This document shows, one piece after another, positions 8,495-21,853 of a stretch of 64,000 nt of DNA. Every line of letters begins with the position of its first letter. Position 1 is the stretch's first letter. The stretch comes from Setoptus koraiensis (Eukaryota > Arthropoda). The notes under the pieces were generated by a model. It was not told the DNA's origin and made no database searches. It worked only from the letters and a program-made list of their open reading frames with translations. The position numbers were made by a program, and so were the translations under genes. The stretch spans positions 5,580,001-5,644,000 of the forward strand of contig CM106585.1 in NCBI GenBank assembly GCA_048013815.1. The letters run 5' to 3'.

Positions 8495-11400
8495 TCAATT
8501 GATAAGTGTTTCACCGGTAAGTCCATTCCTTTGAAAGTATTCACCACTGGGTTTTACTAGTCTGTTCCGTTGACTACCCAGTGACTGCGATTGAGGTTGA
8601 TGATAGTCAATCAATGGAATGGCCTTGGGTGACCTATGTCCGGCTAAATTATATCGGCTTAGAAGCTGGAAATACGAACCCGCGCCGCGAGGGCCTTGAG
8701 TTGAGAAAGGTGGGATAGATGGGGTAGAGGAAGTTGCGGGAGAACTACCACCAGCCGAAAGACTGACGCTTGATGGCTGTAAACTTGGAGAGACACTTGT
8801 AGATAACACTTGGATCGCGGAAACAGTTGATGCGGGCATTTGAGTGGCTGCCATCAATCTGTCTCTCTTTTGCCTGTAGGGTGTCACATTGTCCAAGGTT
8901 GCTTGAATGTTTGAGTTGGTCAAAGGATTTTGTTGCGAATGAAAGTGATTACCCGTCAAGCTGTTTATCCAACTTCTGTAAATCGGCACTTTGTTGTGAT
9001 GTAATTTAGGTGCTCTTGATTGTTGCGTTTGACCGGTGTACTTATTGAACGAAGAGAACAATCTTCGAGCTTGTTGCAGGTGCATGTGCTGGGAAGTAGG
9101 AAAGCTCTGTTGTTGCTGTTGTTGCAGTTGATGTTGTTGCTGGAATTGTAGACGCTGTTGATGAGCTTGACGATGATTGTTCATCGAATACAAGGATTGC
9201 TGTTGATTGTTATCGTCATGCGCCAGATTATCTGCATCAGGCAGATTCTTGCTATTCAACATCGAGGGTGTTGATTGTTGCTGTTGAGCAGACGATAAAG
9301 AATCTACAGGGGCTGCAACTTCATTAGCTTGTTGCTTAATTTTATTATTATTGATGATGATAGATGGAGCGTAAGATGAAGTTACTTGTGGCTGATGGTG
9401 AATCTCTTGATTATTATGTTTAGTTGATATTGAGGCTAATTGTTTTTGAGTTTGTTGTTCTCTAGGTAGTGAAACAATTTGTTGATGGTTCGGCTGACTT
9501 AGTTGAGCCTTGTCTTGCGGTTGCAGGGCATTAATTTGAATATCACTGAGTTGCTTCGTATCATCTACAAGATAGCTAGTTTTAGCATCATTAGAGACAG
9601 TTTTTGCTATGTTTTGCTGTGACGAATTCTCTTCATCCCTGGCATCCCCTGTAGAAGCCGGATCACCTTTGCTAATTCGGCCATTACCATTGGCACCACC
9701 ACTGCCACTATTAATACTACTGACAGCCGATGATGAAGTCATAAGCTCGGCAACAGGCGCGACCGAGCTAGTGGAAAGTTGTTGTTGTTGCTGTTGTTGC
9801 ATACCTAATAGGCGATTTATGTCTTCTAGTTCCCTTGTTGCAAACAAGCCAGTAGTGTAGTTTTGATTGTGACTTTCAATGGGAGTGTTGTCAGAGCTTT
9901 GTTCTACAGCACCGGCGACACCGGCAGGTAAATAATGTTTTACAATTGACGAAGAGGTCAGGCTGTCAGATCTATCATTGTTGTTCGGCAATGGTGTTTC
10001 ATATACACCATATGTTTCCACGGCAGCATCACTAATCAATGCCTCTACATTTGGTAGTAACAGTGTTTCATTCACTAGCGACGAAACTGCCATGGTGGGC
10101 ATAATAGTTGTGGTGGTTGTAGTACTAGAAGGTTGAGTTGAATTTACGATAGTTGTGGTTGAGACAGTGGTGGGGTAGACACAGTTGAATTCATCGCTTC
10201 CATCTTTACAATCCATTTGTTGATCGCATCTCCATATTTCTACATTGATGAATGGAATTTTGGTATTAGAAGATGAGAACGATATCAGATGATTAGAGCT
10301 TGATCAATAGCACAAGTCAATTTATAATTCAATTAACTTCCTATCGTAGCACTCATCATAAACAAATCGATCAATGATGATACTTACTTGGTATACAGAT
10401 GCCGTTATCACATTTGAAATCGTTTTCCGAACATTCTATGATCAGTAAGTTAGTTATGTGATTCGGGGAAGAGACAAATATAACAACGGCTATTACTATC
10501 AGACTCTAGCTAGCGGCTATTAAAAGGATGCCGTTATAAAATAAACTAGAAATCGACGTGAAACAAGATTCGGTACACATTTTGTCATCGAAATTACCTT
10601 TTTGGCTGCACTGTTGCTCATCTGAACCGTCTCGGCACTCTGCTTTGCCGTCGCAAACCCATCTCTATATATTTTTTTTACAAGAGAATAGCAAAAATGT
10701 ATCATGAGGAGGTATATCGAAAGGGTGAAAGAGGTTGAGTAAGTGAGTACGATTTTTCATCCATTAATCATTGCTATTATGAGAATATTCTAAATATATG
10801 ATATTAAACGAATGATCGCTCCTCCATTTTACCTTTGGTATACATCCATTACCGTCTGCACATCTGAACCTATCTGGTCCACATTGTGGCTTGGCATCGC
10901 ATGATTCTTCATCGCTTCCATCTAGAAGAGAGCAACGGAGAGTTGCATACATCACGAAGAAAAGAATTGATTTATATTAGTCGAGTTGGTGCGTTTTAAT
11001 AACTCATCGAGAAAACTCTCTAATCATAATGAAAACAACTGAGAACAACAAATGTATGATGATCAGGGCCAGATCATACAATCTTTAGAGAGTGTTACAT
11101 ATCTGCCATAGATTGATAAATGGTTTTAACATTCTGGGGTGAGACAGCGTATAGAATCCATTCCATGTGATTGGATCTTCATCAAGTCACAACTTGTTGC
11201 ATTGACCAAAACCAGTAGGCCATTACTAATAGTGATGATCATGCTAGTGGCAATATCAACAGTGATGACCATCATCATCGTCGAAATGATGTCTAGGCTA
11301 TTCCATGAAAGCCCAAAGTCATAGATGAAGCATAGATTATGAGCGTACATGATGATTGCAAACTAACAGTTACATGTTAGTCGGTGATATAAAAAATAAA

Positions 11401-12307
11401 CTTACCTAGACAGTCTCTTTCCCTGTCGCACTTCCAACCTATGTATATTATATAATATATTTTAGTATGGCAAACATAAGATAGAATAGAAGTAAGATAG
11501 GTATTCTCACTGCCAAGAATTGGAATTTGAGGACATTGCAGGAATGAGGAAAATGGCCTTCCAGTGCAGATTAGTGGTCAATGTGATCAAAATGTTAATT
11601 AGTTGACAGGCTAACCAATCAAGCGAGTTGATCACACAGAGAAAAGTTACTCAATTGGTCAACTATCAGCACCATTACGCCCAAATTAATAGAGGAGGCG
11701 AGCAATACAAGCGCATAATTTCTTTCTCTGAGATTTTAGCCAGGATCTGGACAACCAGATATAGTTGAAGCTGTGCATACATTGAGTTTCTCATGCAAAA
11801 TATGAACATTGTTACATCAGAAATACGAGTTTCTATTATGTTAAAGTGCACTCCCTTTAGAGTTCTTGTATATTGGAAATTTATCTCCTGAAAGTTATCC
11901 ACACACATCAACATTGAGAGTATATGAGTTGTGCGATTCTTTCTCCAAAGCTCATAGCTTTCATTCAGTCAATGTAAACACCTACTAAATACACATGCAG
12001 TGATGGCAACAACACTATTATCAACTGCATCTCTGTATTAACTAGCTAAAAACAAAGAGTTCAAAAAGCTCACATAAATTGTGCAAAATAACTGATGATG
12101 GCTTCTTTTTGAAAAAGTAAGGCTGTTTCCATGTTCCAATTCGGCAAATAACCTAAATATATACTGCTAAGATGAAATTATTTTAAATTCGTTCACATTG
12201 AACCAACGAAATCACTTGGAAGTTGATTAGTTGCGATTAAGCAAGATACAGCTAATGGCGAAATCAAACATATTATCGTTTCGGTTTCGAATTCACTTTG
12301 CTTCTTC

Positions 12308-12338
<31 letters not shown>

Positions 12339-15300
12339 CATGTTGAGCCTATTCTACTTATAACCATCCTAATCACCCACAGCGGATCTCCGAAATATTC
12401 ATTGCAATGATGATTTCATGACAAACTGGAACAAACATTGTCCACACAACCACTGATTATTTCCAGTGATAAGTTGCTGGATGAGACGATGGCAACGAAA
12501 CCATCAATTTATTCGGTTCGCCATATAATCTTTATGTAGGCGGCATTCCTTCGACATTATATACACATCTCAACACTGTAACCGCATATCCTTCTTTATA
12601 CCAGTATACTATCGACTCAGATATATTGATGATTTTATCAAGACAATCTTGCTGACAGGCTACTAAAGTTACTAATTCTGTCTGATCACGCTTGACTACT
12701 TAATATAATTATCGTGTTGTTATTGTTGAAAGGAAGAATTTTGATTTCGATGGTAGATGCATTTAGGCTTAAGTTTATTCTGTTTTACCTAACTAAAAAC
12801 AAACTAGGCGGGGTTAGGAAAGTTCTAAGGTAATTTCAAGCGCCACTTTCACTTGACTAATAACTCTTTTGTTACTACTTATTCATTTAATGGTTATTTA
12901 CATACAATGACTAGCATTATTTGGAAGCTTCCTGCATGCTATGTAGTCAGTATGAGCGACTAACTCTTTCAGTAGTTATGCAAGACTGCTGTAGGTCAGT
13001 TATTGAAATAATGCTTGCTTCAGTTCGGAATGAGAATTCTACATTCATTATGTTAATAATGGCCGCACAGTATAATAGTATTTGTGTATCATTTCGACAC
13101 AAATGTTGAGTGTAGGAGCAAGCAGTATAATGCGTGACTATGAATGCAACAAAACGATGAGCTGACCAACAATCTATTTCTACTTTATGATATTTGACCA
13201 TTGCAAGTCTTGCAAGAAGAGTAATAACCTGTCAAAATTATATTATTATTAGCTGGGGATTGGACAAAACAACACTGTTTGGTAATTGAAGTTTACCCAC
13301 ATAGACTATCTAGAAAGGCCATCTATTTGATTACTGGAAAAGAAGGATTGAGCTCATCGTCATTTATCAATACTCAACATAATTAATGAGTTAGTCGCCA
13401 GTGTGCACCACATATGTCTCTTGATGTCTTCCTTTCAGAAGAATGTTAGTTGTTCATATTTCTGGACACTCGCAAGTTTGATTCTATTCAACACTGCTCA
13501 TTACTTTAATTGGTCGTCGGAGGGCATTCAGTCACAGATAGCAGAGAGCAATTAAATATGGCGACTAAATATATAATTATTACTCTCATTTGTCTAGTAT
13601 CCGTTAAGAGCAAACAGCAACAAATCGCAAGCAGCTACGGACTAGCCATGGCGAGTCACTGGTGGATATAGCTGTAACTGATCTTATACAAACTATAATG
13701 ATACAACTACTAAAGCTGCAATTACGAGCAACCACTGGCATTGCAGAGAAAAGTTTGAACAGCATCATGGTATTGGCTTGACTTGGTTGAGTGAAAGAGT
13801 TCATAGGTATGTGTATCATCATATTGTGTTGCTAGATTGATTGAATTCGCGATAAAGACAGAGAGAAAATCCGGTTTTGCTACTCACTCTTGGGCACGCA
13901 TTTTCCGTCACATTTGAACTCCTCTGTCGAGCACACAGATTGGGCCTCCTGATTGTTGGACGGAGCTGTTATACGTGATGCATTGGATGCATTTATCAAA
14001 TTAGTCAACCCGTCCAATGTAGGTGTGATGATGGCGTCAGTTTTAATTGTCGTCACACACAATTAATCCACAGAAATCGATCAAGTGACCATTCCGACGA
14101 TTTGCATGGGCCGCGTTGAACAGTTCCAGTGTTTGTTTAAATGGTTGCGTTACGGGAAAATGTTGGCACAAAGAAATGTGATGGTAATAAATGATAAATA
14201 ATTATAATACATGATCAATTTGTAAACTGTTGCAAGACGTCGCAAGGCGCTGCCATGTAGCGTGATGGCGATTGTTCGAGATTGTTCGACACGGCGCAAA
14301 TGGTTCGACATGGCGCAAACAGTTCGACATGGCGCAAATAGTTCTCAGAGTCCAGACTGCATCGATCCCATCAGGCCCATTGTCAGGCGACGGCCTATAC
14401 GGGCGTCGCTGTTGCTGTGCTCCAACTCGGACAGGAAGTTGCGCTGCACATTGGATTTTTCGCAACTGTTGCGCACACACACCAACAGATCGGTTGCGCT
14501 GCTGATTGAGGACGCGCGCACACAACAGCCCGGTTGTTGTGCGCACTGGCGAGTGCGTGCGTTCGTGAAAGTATAGATGAACCGACATCTCTCCTTTGAG
14601 TACTGTGAGTATAACATGGCGTCTGCTTAATTGTAGCCGTGAGTCGTGGCTAGCTTGGCGCGCTCATCGCAATCACTATTTGCTTTTCAAGCGGGACACT
14701 GTCGCACGGAACACAATGGCCGCCATTGAATGGCGGACGTTGCAGACACTCTCACTGGTGAAAAACAACAGCAAAAACAAAACAAATCAAATTAAAACAA
14801 AACAAACATCGTTGTTGTGCAACTAATCTCTTCCTATGTAATTATCGTTATTATTAACCATTCGCCACAAACATGTTTCAACCGTGACGAGAATTGTTTG
14901 AACGGCCTTTTAACAATTACCCGTTTATCCGTTACCTTGCGGATTCGTAGCGATGACAGGATCTGCACGAACTAGAATTTTAGGAAACTGGATATGTCCA
15001 AGCTGCAGCAGCACCTAACAAGGGGAACATTTGTGCCATGATCGCTTGTTGCTATCGCAAATGCATCAGCATGCAACTACAACACCATTATACTTGATGA
15101 TCGCTGATAATCCTCGAAAGACACAACAAACTGATGATTTTGTCTACTCATCATTGGCCACGACAGTGCAACAGTGAGAGTATCGCAACAATGGAAAGCA
15201 ACTGCTATGGCATCCATTGTGGAACAAAGTCTCTAATGTTGGCCTGGTCTCTTGCGTGGCAGTTCACAGGTGACTTATGCGCTGTCCAGTGTTATATGTA

Positions 15301-18300
15301 TCGTATGTGGACACACATTTAATCATTATTTGGTCATGGAACGATCGACCAAATTCGTTGGCATGCGCTGCAAGCGATGTTGTTTGCCATGTAACCATTG
15401 TAATTCAATCTTGTTAGAAACAAGACTAGGCAACAATGCTAAAACAACAACATCATGCATATCATTAATGATTGCCTTTTCATCCAACATGATTCATGAA
15501 TATAAAAGAGATGTTTCCATTCAATGTGTGGCCAGCTCAAGAAAGCATATAAAGGCCCCCCACCACACCTAACATCATCAACATGAACAGCATGGCGCAT
15601 TTGCCAATGCGCTTTGACCACTCAAACAGTGAGAGTCCACTCTTATGGTCCGCTAGTAATCAAAGGCCTACCTATTTACAGCTTCATCGGTAGTGGCTTG
15701 GATAAGAAGAAATAGGCAACTAACAGCCAGCATCATCTTGATTGATGCTAACTTCGTAGAGAGAGAGAGGAAAATCTACGTTTCATTCATTAAATCTCGA
15801 TGAATGCAGTTTAGAGCAAAAGTTAGAGAGAAAAATTGCCTAATCTTTTTCTCTCGAGTCGTGAATCATTACAAAAAAATCATGAACTATTATCATTTAA
15901 GTCTTACACACACAGCGACTCCGCGCCTCATGAAGAGAGGTGAACACTTATATAAATTATTGCATCAGTTGTAGATCTGTTTATAATGGAAGCGTAGATC
16001 TGATGATTAGCAACGGTATCATGACATCTCATGCAACAATACAAACAATAATTGTCGCTAGCTAGGAGTGATCAACCAAGAGTGACCGTCTTGGGATTAA
16101 TCCACTCGTTCTATGATTCATTCATTTTAACATTGCATTCAATCGGGCTAAATCAAGACAGATCAGGATTAAGGTGTCATTATTGAATTGTCTACAAGCT
16201 GAGGTTGATGATTTTTGAAAGATTGCGTTAGCAAAACAGGATGATTGAATTCTAGCCTAAACATACCTATGTTCACTGTCGAAACCTCACATGAGGCTGT
16301 CCGATTGTTCGAGCAGTCTCTCTCACACTTTCTCTCTCCTGGAGACCGAATGGTTAAAGGATTGCTTTAGATAAGATGGAACAAACGAGTAGACTCTTCT
16401 CTCAATCAGAACAACTCGCATGGGTAAAGCTGACGAAGGATGTTGTAAAAACAACGTAAAAAATCACATTTGCACATGCGGACAACAAGGAGGGATAAGA
16501 GCTTACGCATCTATTCAAGAATCCTACCAGTAGGTACTAATGGAGACTGAATCGAACACAATCATCATGGTGGATGCTACCAATTGACTGCTGTACGTTT
16601 TCTTTTCATCCCCATCACAACCATTTGGACATGAATCATTCAGTTTGTGGCATTTCTGTTGCTAAATTTATTATCATACGATTGTAAATGTACCTAAAGC
16701 AACTTGATACCGTAAATGGCATCATCATAAGATTCTAAAAAGAGCCAGTGGAAACATGTTGTAGGAGTCGTAGAAACGAAAGTTGCAACTTGGGATGGGT
16801 GAACCTTAAGATCATTTGTTTCATTATTTGTTTAGACAAATAACTAATGATTCTACCATCTCATACTGATATGAATATCGATCTTCATGCAGATAACTAT
16901 CGGGCTGTCTCACGTTTCTTCGCGCCACAGTTAATTTTGAACTTAGTTTCAAATCATATAAACTGGAGCCCGTTAGTGGTGTGTATAGCTTTTATTATCC
17001 TCACTATCTTAAGCCAACTACAACTCAAACAAGAAGTAGCTGATCTGCTCCCGATAAAGCTAGTTAACTATTTGGAGATAGGCTACCATGGGCTGCATGT
17101 TAGTGGCGCTTCAGATTGTGGTTTAAGGTTTATTGCCATCACAATAATGGGGGGAGAGTTTAATCCACCCATGGAAGTGGCATTATAATGATGGAGGCTA
17201 GATAAATAAACTACACTAAAGTCGTGTCCAGCTCAATACAACATACTAATCTAGTTTGAACGAGGATGCTGGTGATTATGATCAATACTCATTAAGTTCT
17301 CATTAGACTCGTTAATTTCAAAGGTAAACAACAAGAATTAAATGAATCTAGTGATTCAATATATTGGACAAAAAAAAAGGAAGAACTAACTATCCTATCA
17401 TCGCCCAACCATCAGCGCCCCATAAATCACACAAGCATACGAATGCACGCCTATGATCGGGTGAACTAGTTCTTCCGTAAACTTCGGACATGTCGCTAAT
17501 GAATGAGATGATTTGCATGCTTCAGCTTGCCAAAAATATATTGATGGCTCGAGGCACGCACATTCAGCTCTCAATGAGTATGGCAAACGAGTAGAAGTTG
17601 CACTAAGTTAATTACTCTAGCTCGCAGATCATGATCATCAGCTTACAATATACATTCAAGGAGCTCGAATGAATGCAAGAAAGCTACAGATAGAAAGAGA
17701 GAGGGTTCATCGGCGTCACTTTTTCAGCGTCTAACCACTTGCACTTATTTGTAATGATGATGATAATTAGAATAAGAAGGCTACTTAGGGCTGTTACACA
17801 CTTACCTGTGCAATTTGCCTCATCGGCTGCAAATATACAATCTCGCACTCCGTCGCAGACCCAATGACCTGTTATTATAACGTTACGGGATAATGATAGG
17901 GCAAATTAATTAAGCAAATCATCAGTACATTTTATCACTAGCATACAATGGTTACATGATTAATTTGTTTCACTGTCTTCAGTCAGTACTTACGTGGTAT
18001 ACATGTCTTGTCAGGACATTTGAATTCATCTTCAGCACAGGTGTTGCCGCGCGCTAAATTAACGCAAACATTTGGATCATTTGAGTCGGGATACTTTCGA
18101 CAATCAAACACTGATGACATAGCCAAGGTGGCAGGTATATATTCGCCGCAACCTTCCAGAGCAACGCGACAAAATTTCTTGCACGGTGGTATGGCCTTAC
18201 TGGTTTCCGTGTGACATGGTGGCTCCAACAGCATACACAACAATTGATCTAAACGCTTGTTACAATTTGACTTGGCCAAGAAACCAAAGAAGGGCAACGA

Positions 18301-19545
18301 TCTTTTCACTTCAAATCTGTTGGTGTCACCAATAATATTAGGAAAAATGGTAGTGTTGAATGGTAGAACGCGAGCACAAAAATTGAGCGTTCGCTTGTGA
18401 CATTTGCCGGCCATCGAGGGCCACTGATCATGATATTGAATGTGTTGGCGTTGACGTAGACGCTCCGATTCTAATTCATCGTCCGCTTGCTGTTGCTTGC
18501 CATTGTTGTTGTTGCTGCCACTGCTTATATGGACGTAATTCTGGCGCGCCGATCTACCTAATGTGGCCATTTCAAAAGTTGATGAAGATCTATGCTGCAA
18601 AGTCTGATGATGTCTAATTGTCGGCTGCTGGGCGTGATCGTACTGCTGATTGTTCAACTGATCGGTCAATATTGATGATGACGACATCAACAGATCGCCG
18701 GTGCCCGCACCAGCGCCAGACTCCATTGATACAGGCGGTGACGCAACTAAAGACTCTTGGCCGTGCAAGCCGTAACGGTGATGATTAAGATTGTAGTTAT
18801 TGTCACTGCCATGATATTGTTGATCGTTGTTGTTGTTGTTGTTTATGCTAACCGCATCACTGGTCATGATTGTCGGCGGAAGTAACGACGATACGGGCGA
18901 CGATACCAATGGGGTACGTTTAAATCGGAAAGCGTCATCATTGTTGTTGTTGTTGTTCAATTGTTGTTGCGACGCGTATGAAAGAATCTGAGCCGCCTCG
19001 GAGCCGCCAACATGTGACGACTTGCTTTCCTCGTCTTGCTGATTGCTCGCTTGACCGTTTGACCGGCGACCATCCTGGTAGGAGACGTGCGACGATGGAA
19101 CAAACTGAGGTAGTGAAGGCGCTATAAATGATTTTGGTGGTCTAGGCGCCTCTATGTTTTGACTTGTGATCACTGAGATATTTAGTAGTAATGTTAGTAG
19201 TAGTAGTGGTAGTATAAGTGTAGTTATAACATAGCAACACTGTAGAGGCATAGTTTTTTTGCTGTATTGATTGCTGGCTCGATAAGTGTTTGTTGGGATG
19301 GTTGTTTTCAGTTTACAATGGGCATTTTCACTTTTTATCAAGACTGTTGTTGCTGTTGTTGTTGTTGTTGCTGTCGGACAAATAAGGTATAGGTGGTGTT
19401 TGTTGTTGGTGTCACGTTGTTGACATTCTGCTGACAATAAACTGTTTGTATCCATTGACAATTCTAGCAAGCTCGAAGTCTTTCTTCTCCTTCGGCAGGT
19501 GTCATTCATTTTTGTTTGATTATTGTTGGCTTGATTTAGCGTCAA
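8495..19545 (-). CDS. Frizzled-CRD plus four LDLa-repeat extracellular protein (corin-like without protease)
   Basis: Eight minus-strand exons join in frame: 19545-17994, 17868-17806, 13965-13888, 11438-11406, 10921-10833, 10664-10598, 10435-10388 and 10239-8495, total 3,675 nt, 1,224 residues. The third exon's acceptor is least sure. Residues 1-98 are polar; a hydrophobic segment follows (TTLILPLLLLTLLLNISVI, about 107-125). This is either a type II anchor as in corin or, if translation starts at Met99 (19251), a signal peptide. A Frizzled-type cysteine-rich domain with all ten cysteines follows. Then come four LDLa repeats, each with the acidic calcium-box pattern (for example DCKDGSDEFNC); the first box is degenerate (IFAADEANC). 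The last exon adds about 560 Gln/Ser/Asn-rich residues and no trypsin or scavenger-receptor domain. A Wnt or lipoprotein binding role is inference from the domains only. All donors are GTAAG/GTGAG-like except exon 5 (GTAAAA). Confidence 0.88.
12311..12339. repeat. (TA)n microsatellite
   Basis: About 14 TA units inside an intron of the Frizzled/LDLa gene. Confidence 0.9.
14270..14345. repeat. ~20-bp tandem repeat (GTTCGACATGGCGCAAA)
   Basis: Three to four imperfect copies of GTTCGACATGGCGCAAA with 2-3 base linkers, in an intron of the Frizzled/LDLa gene. Confidence 0.8.
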
Positions 19546-20242
19546 TTTTACGAAACGAAATCGTTGATTTGTCAGTTCTGTTTTTCTCTTCTTCTTTCGT
19601 GTGTTGATTAATCGATGTTGATTGTCGTTGAAAGCGAAGCTGGCATCAAATTAGTTCATTGTTGTGATCGTCTACTCTATTCTGTTAATTAATAAAATCG
19701 ATGGTGGTGCATAGCGGCAGTTTTCAAACTATGTTTGCAACATAATCGACGCCAGACGGTCCTATTTTGTCTCGTTTGTTCGCCTAGCCGAAATGTGGTT
19801 TCGTTTTTTGTTGACTTGGCTGACTGTTTGCTTGTTTGTTTGGATGCTGTTGCCTTGACCTCGTGTTAGTTGCGACTAAGAGCAAATTTGGTCGCCAAGA
19901 TGCCTTTTTGTGTCCACAGTATTTTTGTCACACACACTCGCTTGCTACATGTACAACAACAACAAGTGAATGGAGCAAACTTGATATATATAGTGGGCTG
20001 TATAAGTAGAGTAAAGTTTTGAGAGTTTGCGAATAAGAGTGTTTACATGAGATAGTGAGATCGAGAGAGTCTGCCGCTCATTTTCAGCAGCAACAGCAAC
20101 GGCAACAACATGTTGGATTATATAACCGTTATACCCGTTGTGTGTATGTGTGTGTGCGTCAGAGCCGGATCAAGCTACGTCGGCTAAAACAACTGTCTGA
20201 GACTGTTGGTGGGTATGCCTGCCACTGCTAAACTAGATGAAC

Positions 20243-20300
20243 TGGCTAGCGAGCTAGCTGGCGAGCTGGCTGGCGAGCTGGCTGGCGAGCTGGCTGGCTT
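20243..20300. repeat. 12-bp minisatellite (GAGCTGGCTGGC)
   Basis: Four to five tandem copies of a GAGCTGGCTGGC-type unit, beginning as GCTAGCTGGC. It is related to the GGCTGG/CCAGCC-rich sequence scattered through 20.2-21.2 kb. Confidence 0.85.
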
Positions 20301-21181
20301 GGCTCACGAGTTTAGCTCAGCCTTCGTCGGCTTGCGCCGACTGGCCCGTTGTCCGTTGGCTGGAGCAACTGTGAGCAGTAGGTTGTTGCTGTTGTTGTTG
20401 GCCGGCCGGCCAGCCGAAGCTGTTGCTGGTCACATTAGTTAAGACAACAATTTCTCGAAGCATCCAACATGTGATAATGTCTATTTGTCTATTCATCTTT
20501 GTGTGTCTCTCGGGCTCTGTCGCTGGCTCGTTGCTCCCTCCTTTGGAGCTGGCGAGAAGGCTCCTATGAGTGCGCTTCGAGAGAAAGAGAAAAGGCGAAG
20601 GCGATGAGCCCACTTCTTCTTTCTTGGCCAGCCAGAGCGGCATCGGCGCCAGCAGCAGCAGCAGGCCGGTGTAACTAATCAATTCAATGCTCTTGTTGAT
20701 ATAAATTAATTCCTATCCCCTTTGCAGCCAGCCAGCCAGCCTCTTGAGAGCGGTTGTTGCAGCTAGCATTTTAGCGGCTGGCTGCCATATAGTGAGAACA
20801 AGATGAATCGAAGCCGAGTTAGTTAGCGATCTCTATGGGCAATATTGAGGTGAGAATCAGCTGCTGCCGATGCCGACGATGCCGACGATGTTGCTTTCGG
20901 TATAACTGTTATCGGCGGCTAACAGCAGTGATGGCAGTTAGGGGCTTCTAATGCAAGTGGCCAGTATTAGCCAGCATGATGATAATGATAAAGCGACGGC
21001 CATGATCACTTAATGGCTTGCATGCGGCACACAATCATGCCCAACACTGGACAATAATTACTGGACAGACAAACAGATAAAAAAGTAAAGGCGATCGATA
21101 TTGGCATTGGTCAAGTTGCTGCTTGGATGGTGAAATGTTGTTGTTTGATTTGGTGAAAACAATTAAATGGCCAGCCAGCCA

Positions 21182-21203
21182 GCTGGCCGGCCGGCCGGCC
21201 AGC
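21182..21203. repeat. Perfect 22-bp GC-rich palindrome
   Basis: The sequence GCTGGCCGG..CCGGCCAGC equals its own reverse complement over 22 bases, within a CCAGCC-rich stretch. Confidence 0.85.
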
Positions 21204-21822
21204 ATCACCCATCGCCAGATAATATGATATTTCGGGGTGTTGTGTCACGACTGTCAGAGATGTCAATGTTGCAGCGATTCAATCATCGTGTCGCCGCCGG
21301 TCGGTGTTGACTGGCGAGAGAGTTCAATTTGAATTTAATTCAATTTAAGCAACACACACAATCACACAACTGATTACAGTGCACCTGTCACTGGACAACG
21401 ATGACCACCACTCTAAATATAGCCTCGGACCCATTGATTATTTGCAGGCCTGTCTCCCGTGTTTGTGGAGCCCGTTCCATCGATCAAATTTTGACAACGC
21501 GGCCGGCTTGCAGGATCGGTCCCAATAGAGGCTGCCGTCGCTGACCGATCTCCTGATTGGCGCTTATCTGGTTTCGGCGAGCTTGCCGAGCGTTCGATTA
21601 GCCAGGCTCTCGGGTCAGTGAGGGACAGAGAGAGCGAGAAAGAGCCGTAAAATCACCTGCCGGCCGTACATCATCTAATTATAATTGTTGTCCACTGGCT
21701 CGCCGATTGAAAGCAGAGACAGCTGGCCGCTCGCTTGTCAGACATCACCACTTTCTGACAAGTGTGCGCCTGTGTGTTAGTTAGCTTGTTAGCCATCACA
21801 CAATGGGAGAAATGACCGACAA

Positions 21823-21853
<31 letters not shown>

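Larger units (their letters stand above)
10240..17993 (-). other. Introns of the Frizzled/LDLa gene; no independent genes seen
   Basis: The seven introns occupy most of this span. The largest are about 3.8 kb (13966-17805) and 2.4 kb (11439-13887). They hold AT-rich unique sequence, a TA dinucleotide run at 12311-12339 and a short tandem repeat at about 14285-14345. Open stretches at 14202-14588 on both strands look like by-products of a GC-richer patch and match nothing I know. Confidence 0.6.

Noticed and set aside
9609-9860. Plus-strand Cys-rich open frame
   Set aside because: Antisense of the Gln-rich last exon of the Frizzled/LDLa gene; GTT/TGC repeats read as Cys and Leu.
14202-14588. 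Open frames on both strands, up to 128 codons
   Set aside because: Intronic, overlapping in opposite directions, driven by a short tandem repeat and GC-rich patch, no family resemblance.
20206-20442. Open frame with repeated Gly-Glu-Leu-Ala
   Set aside because: Translation of the 12-bp minisatellite, no other coding support.
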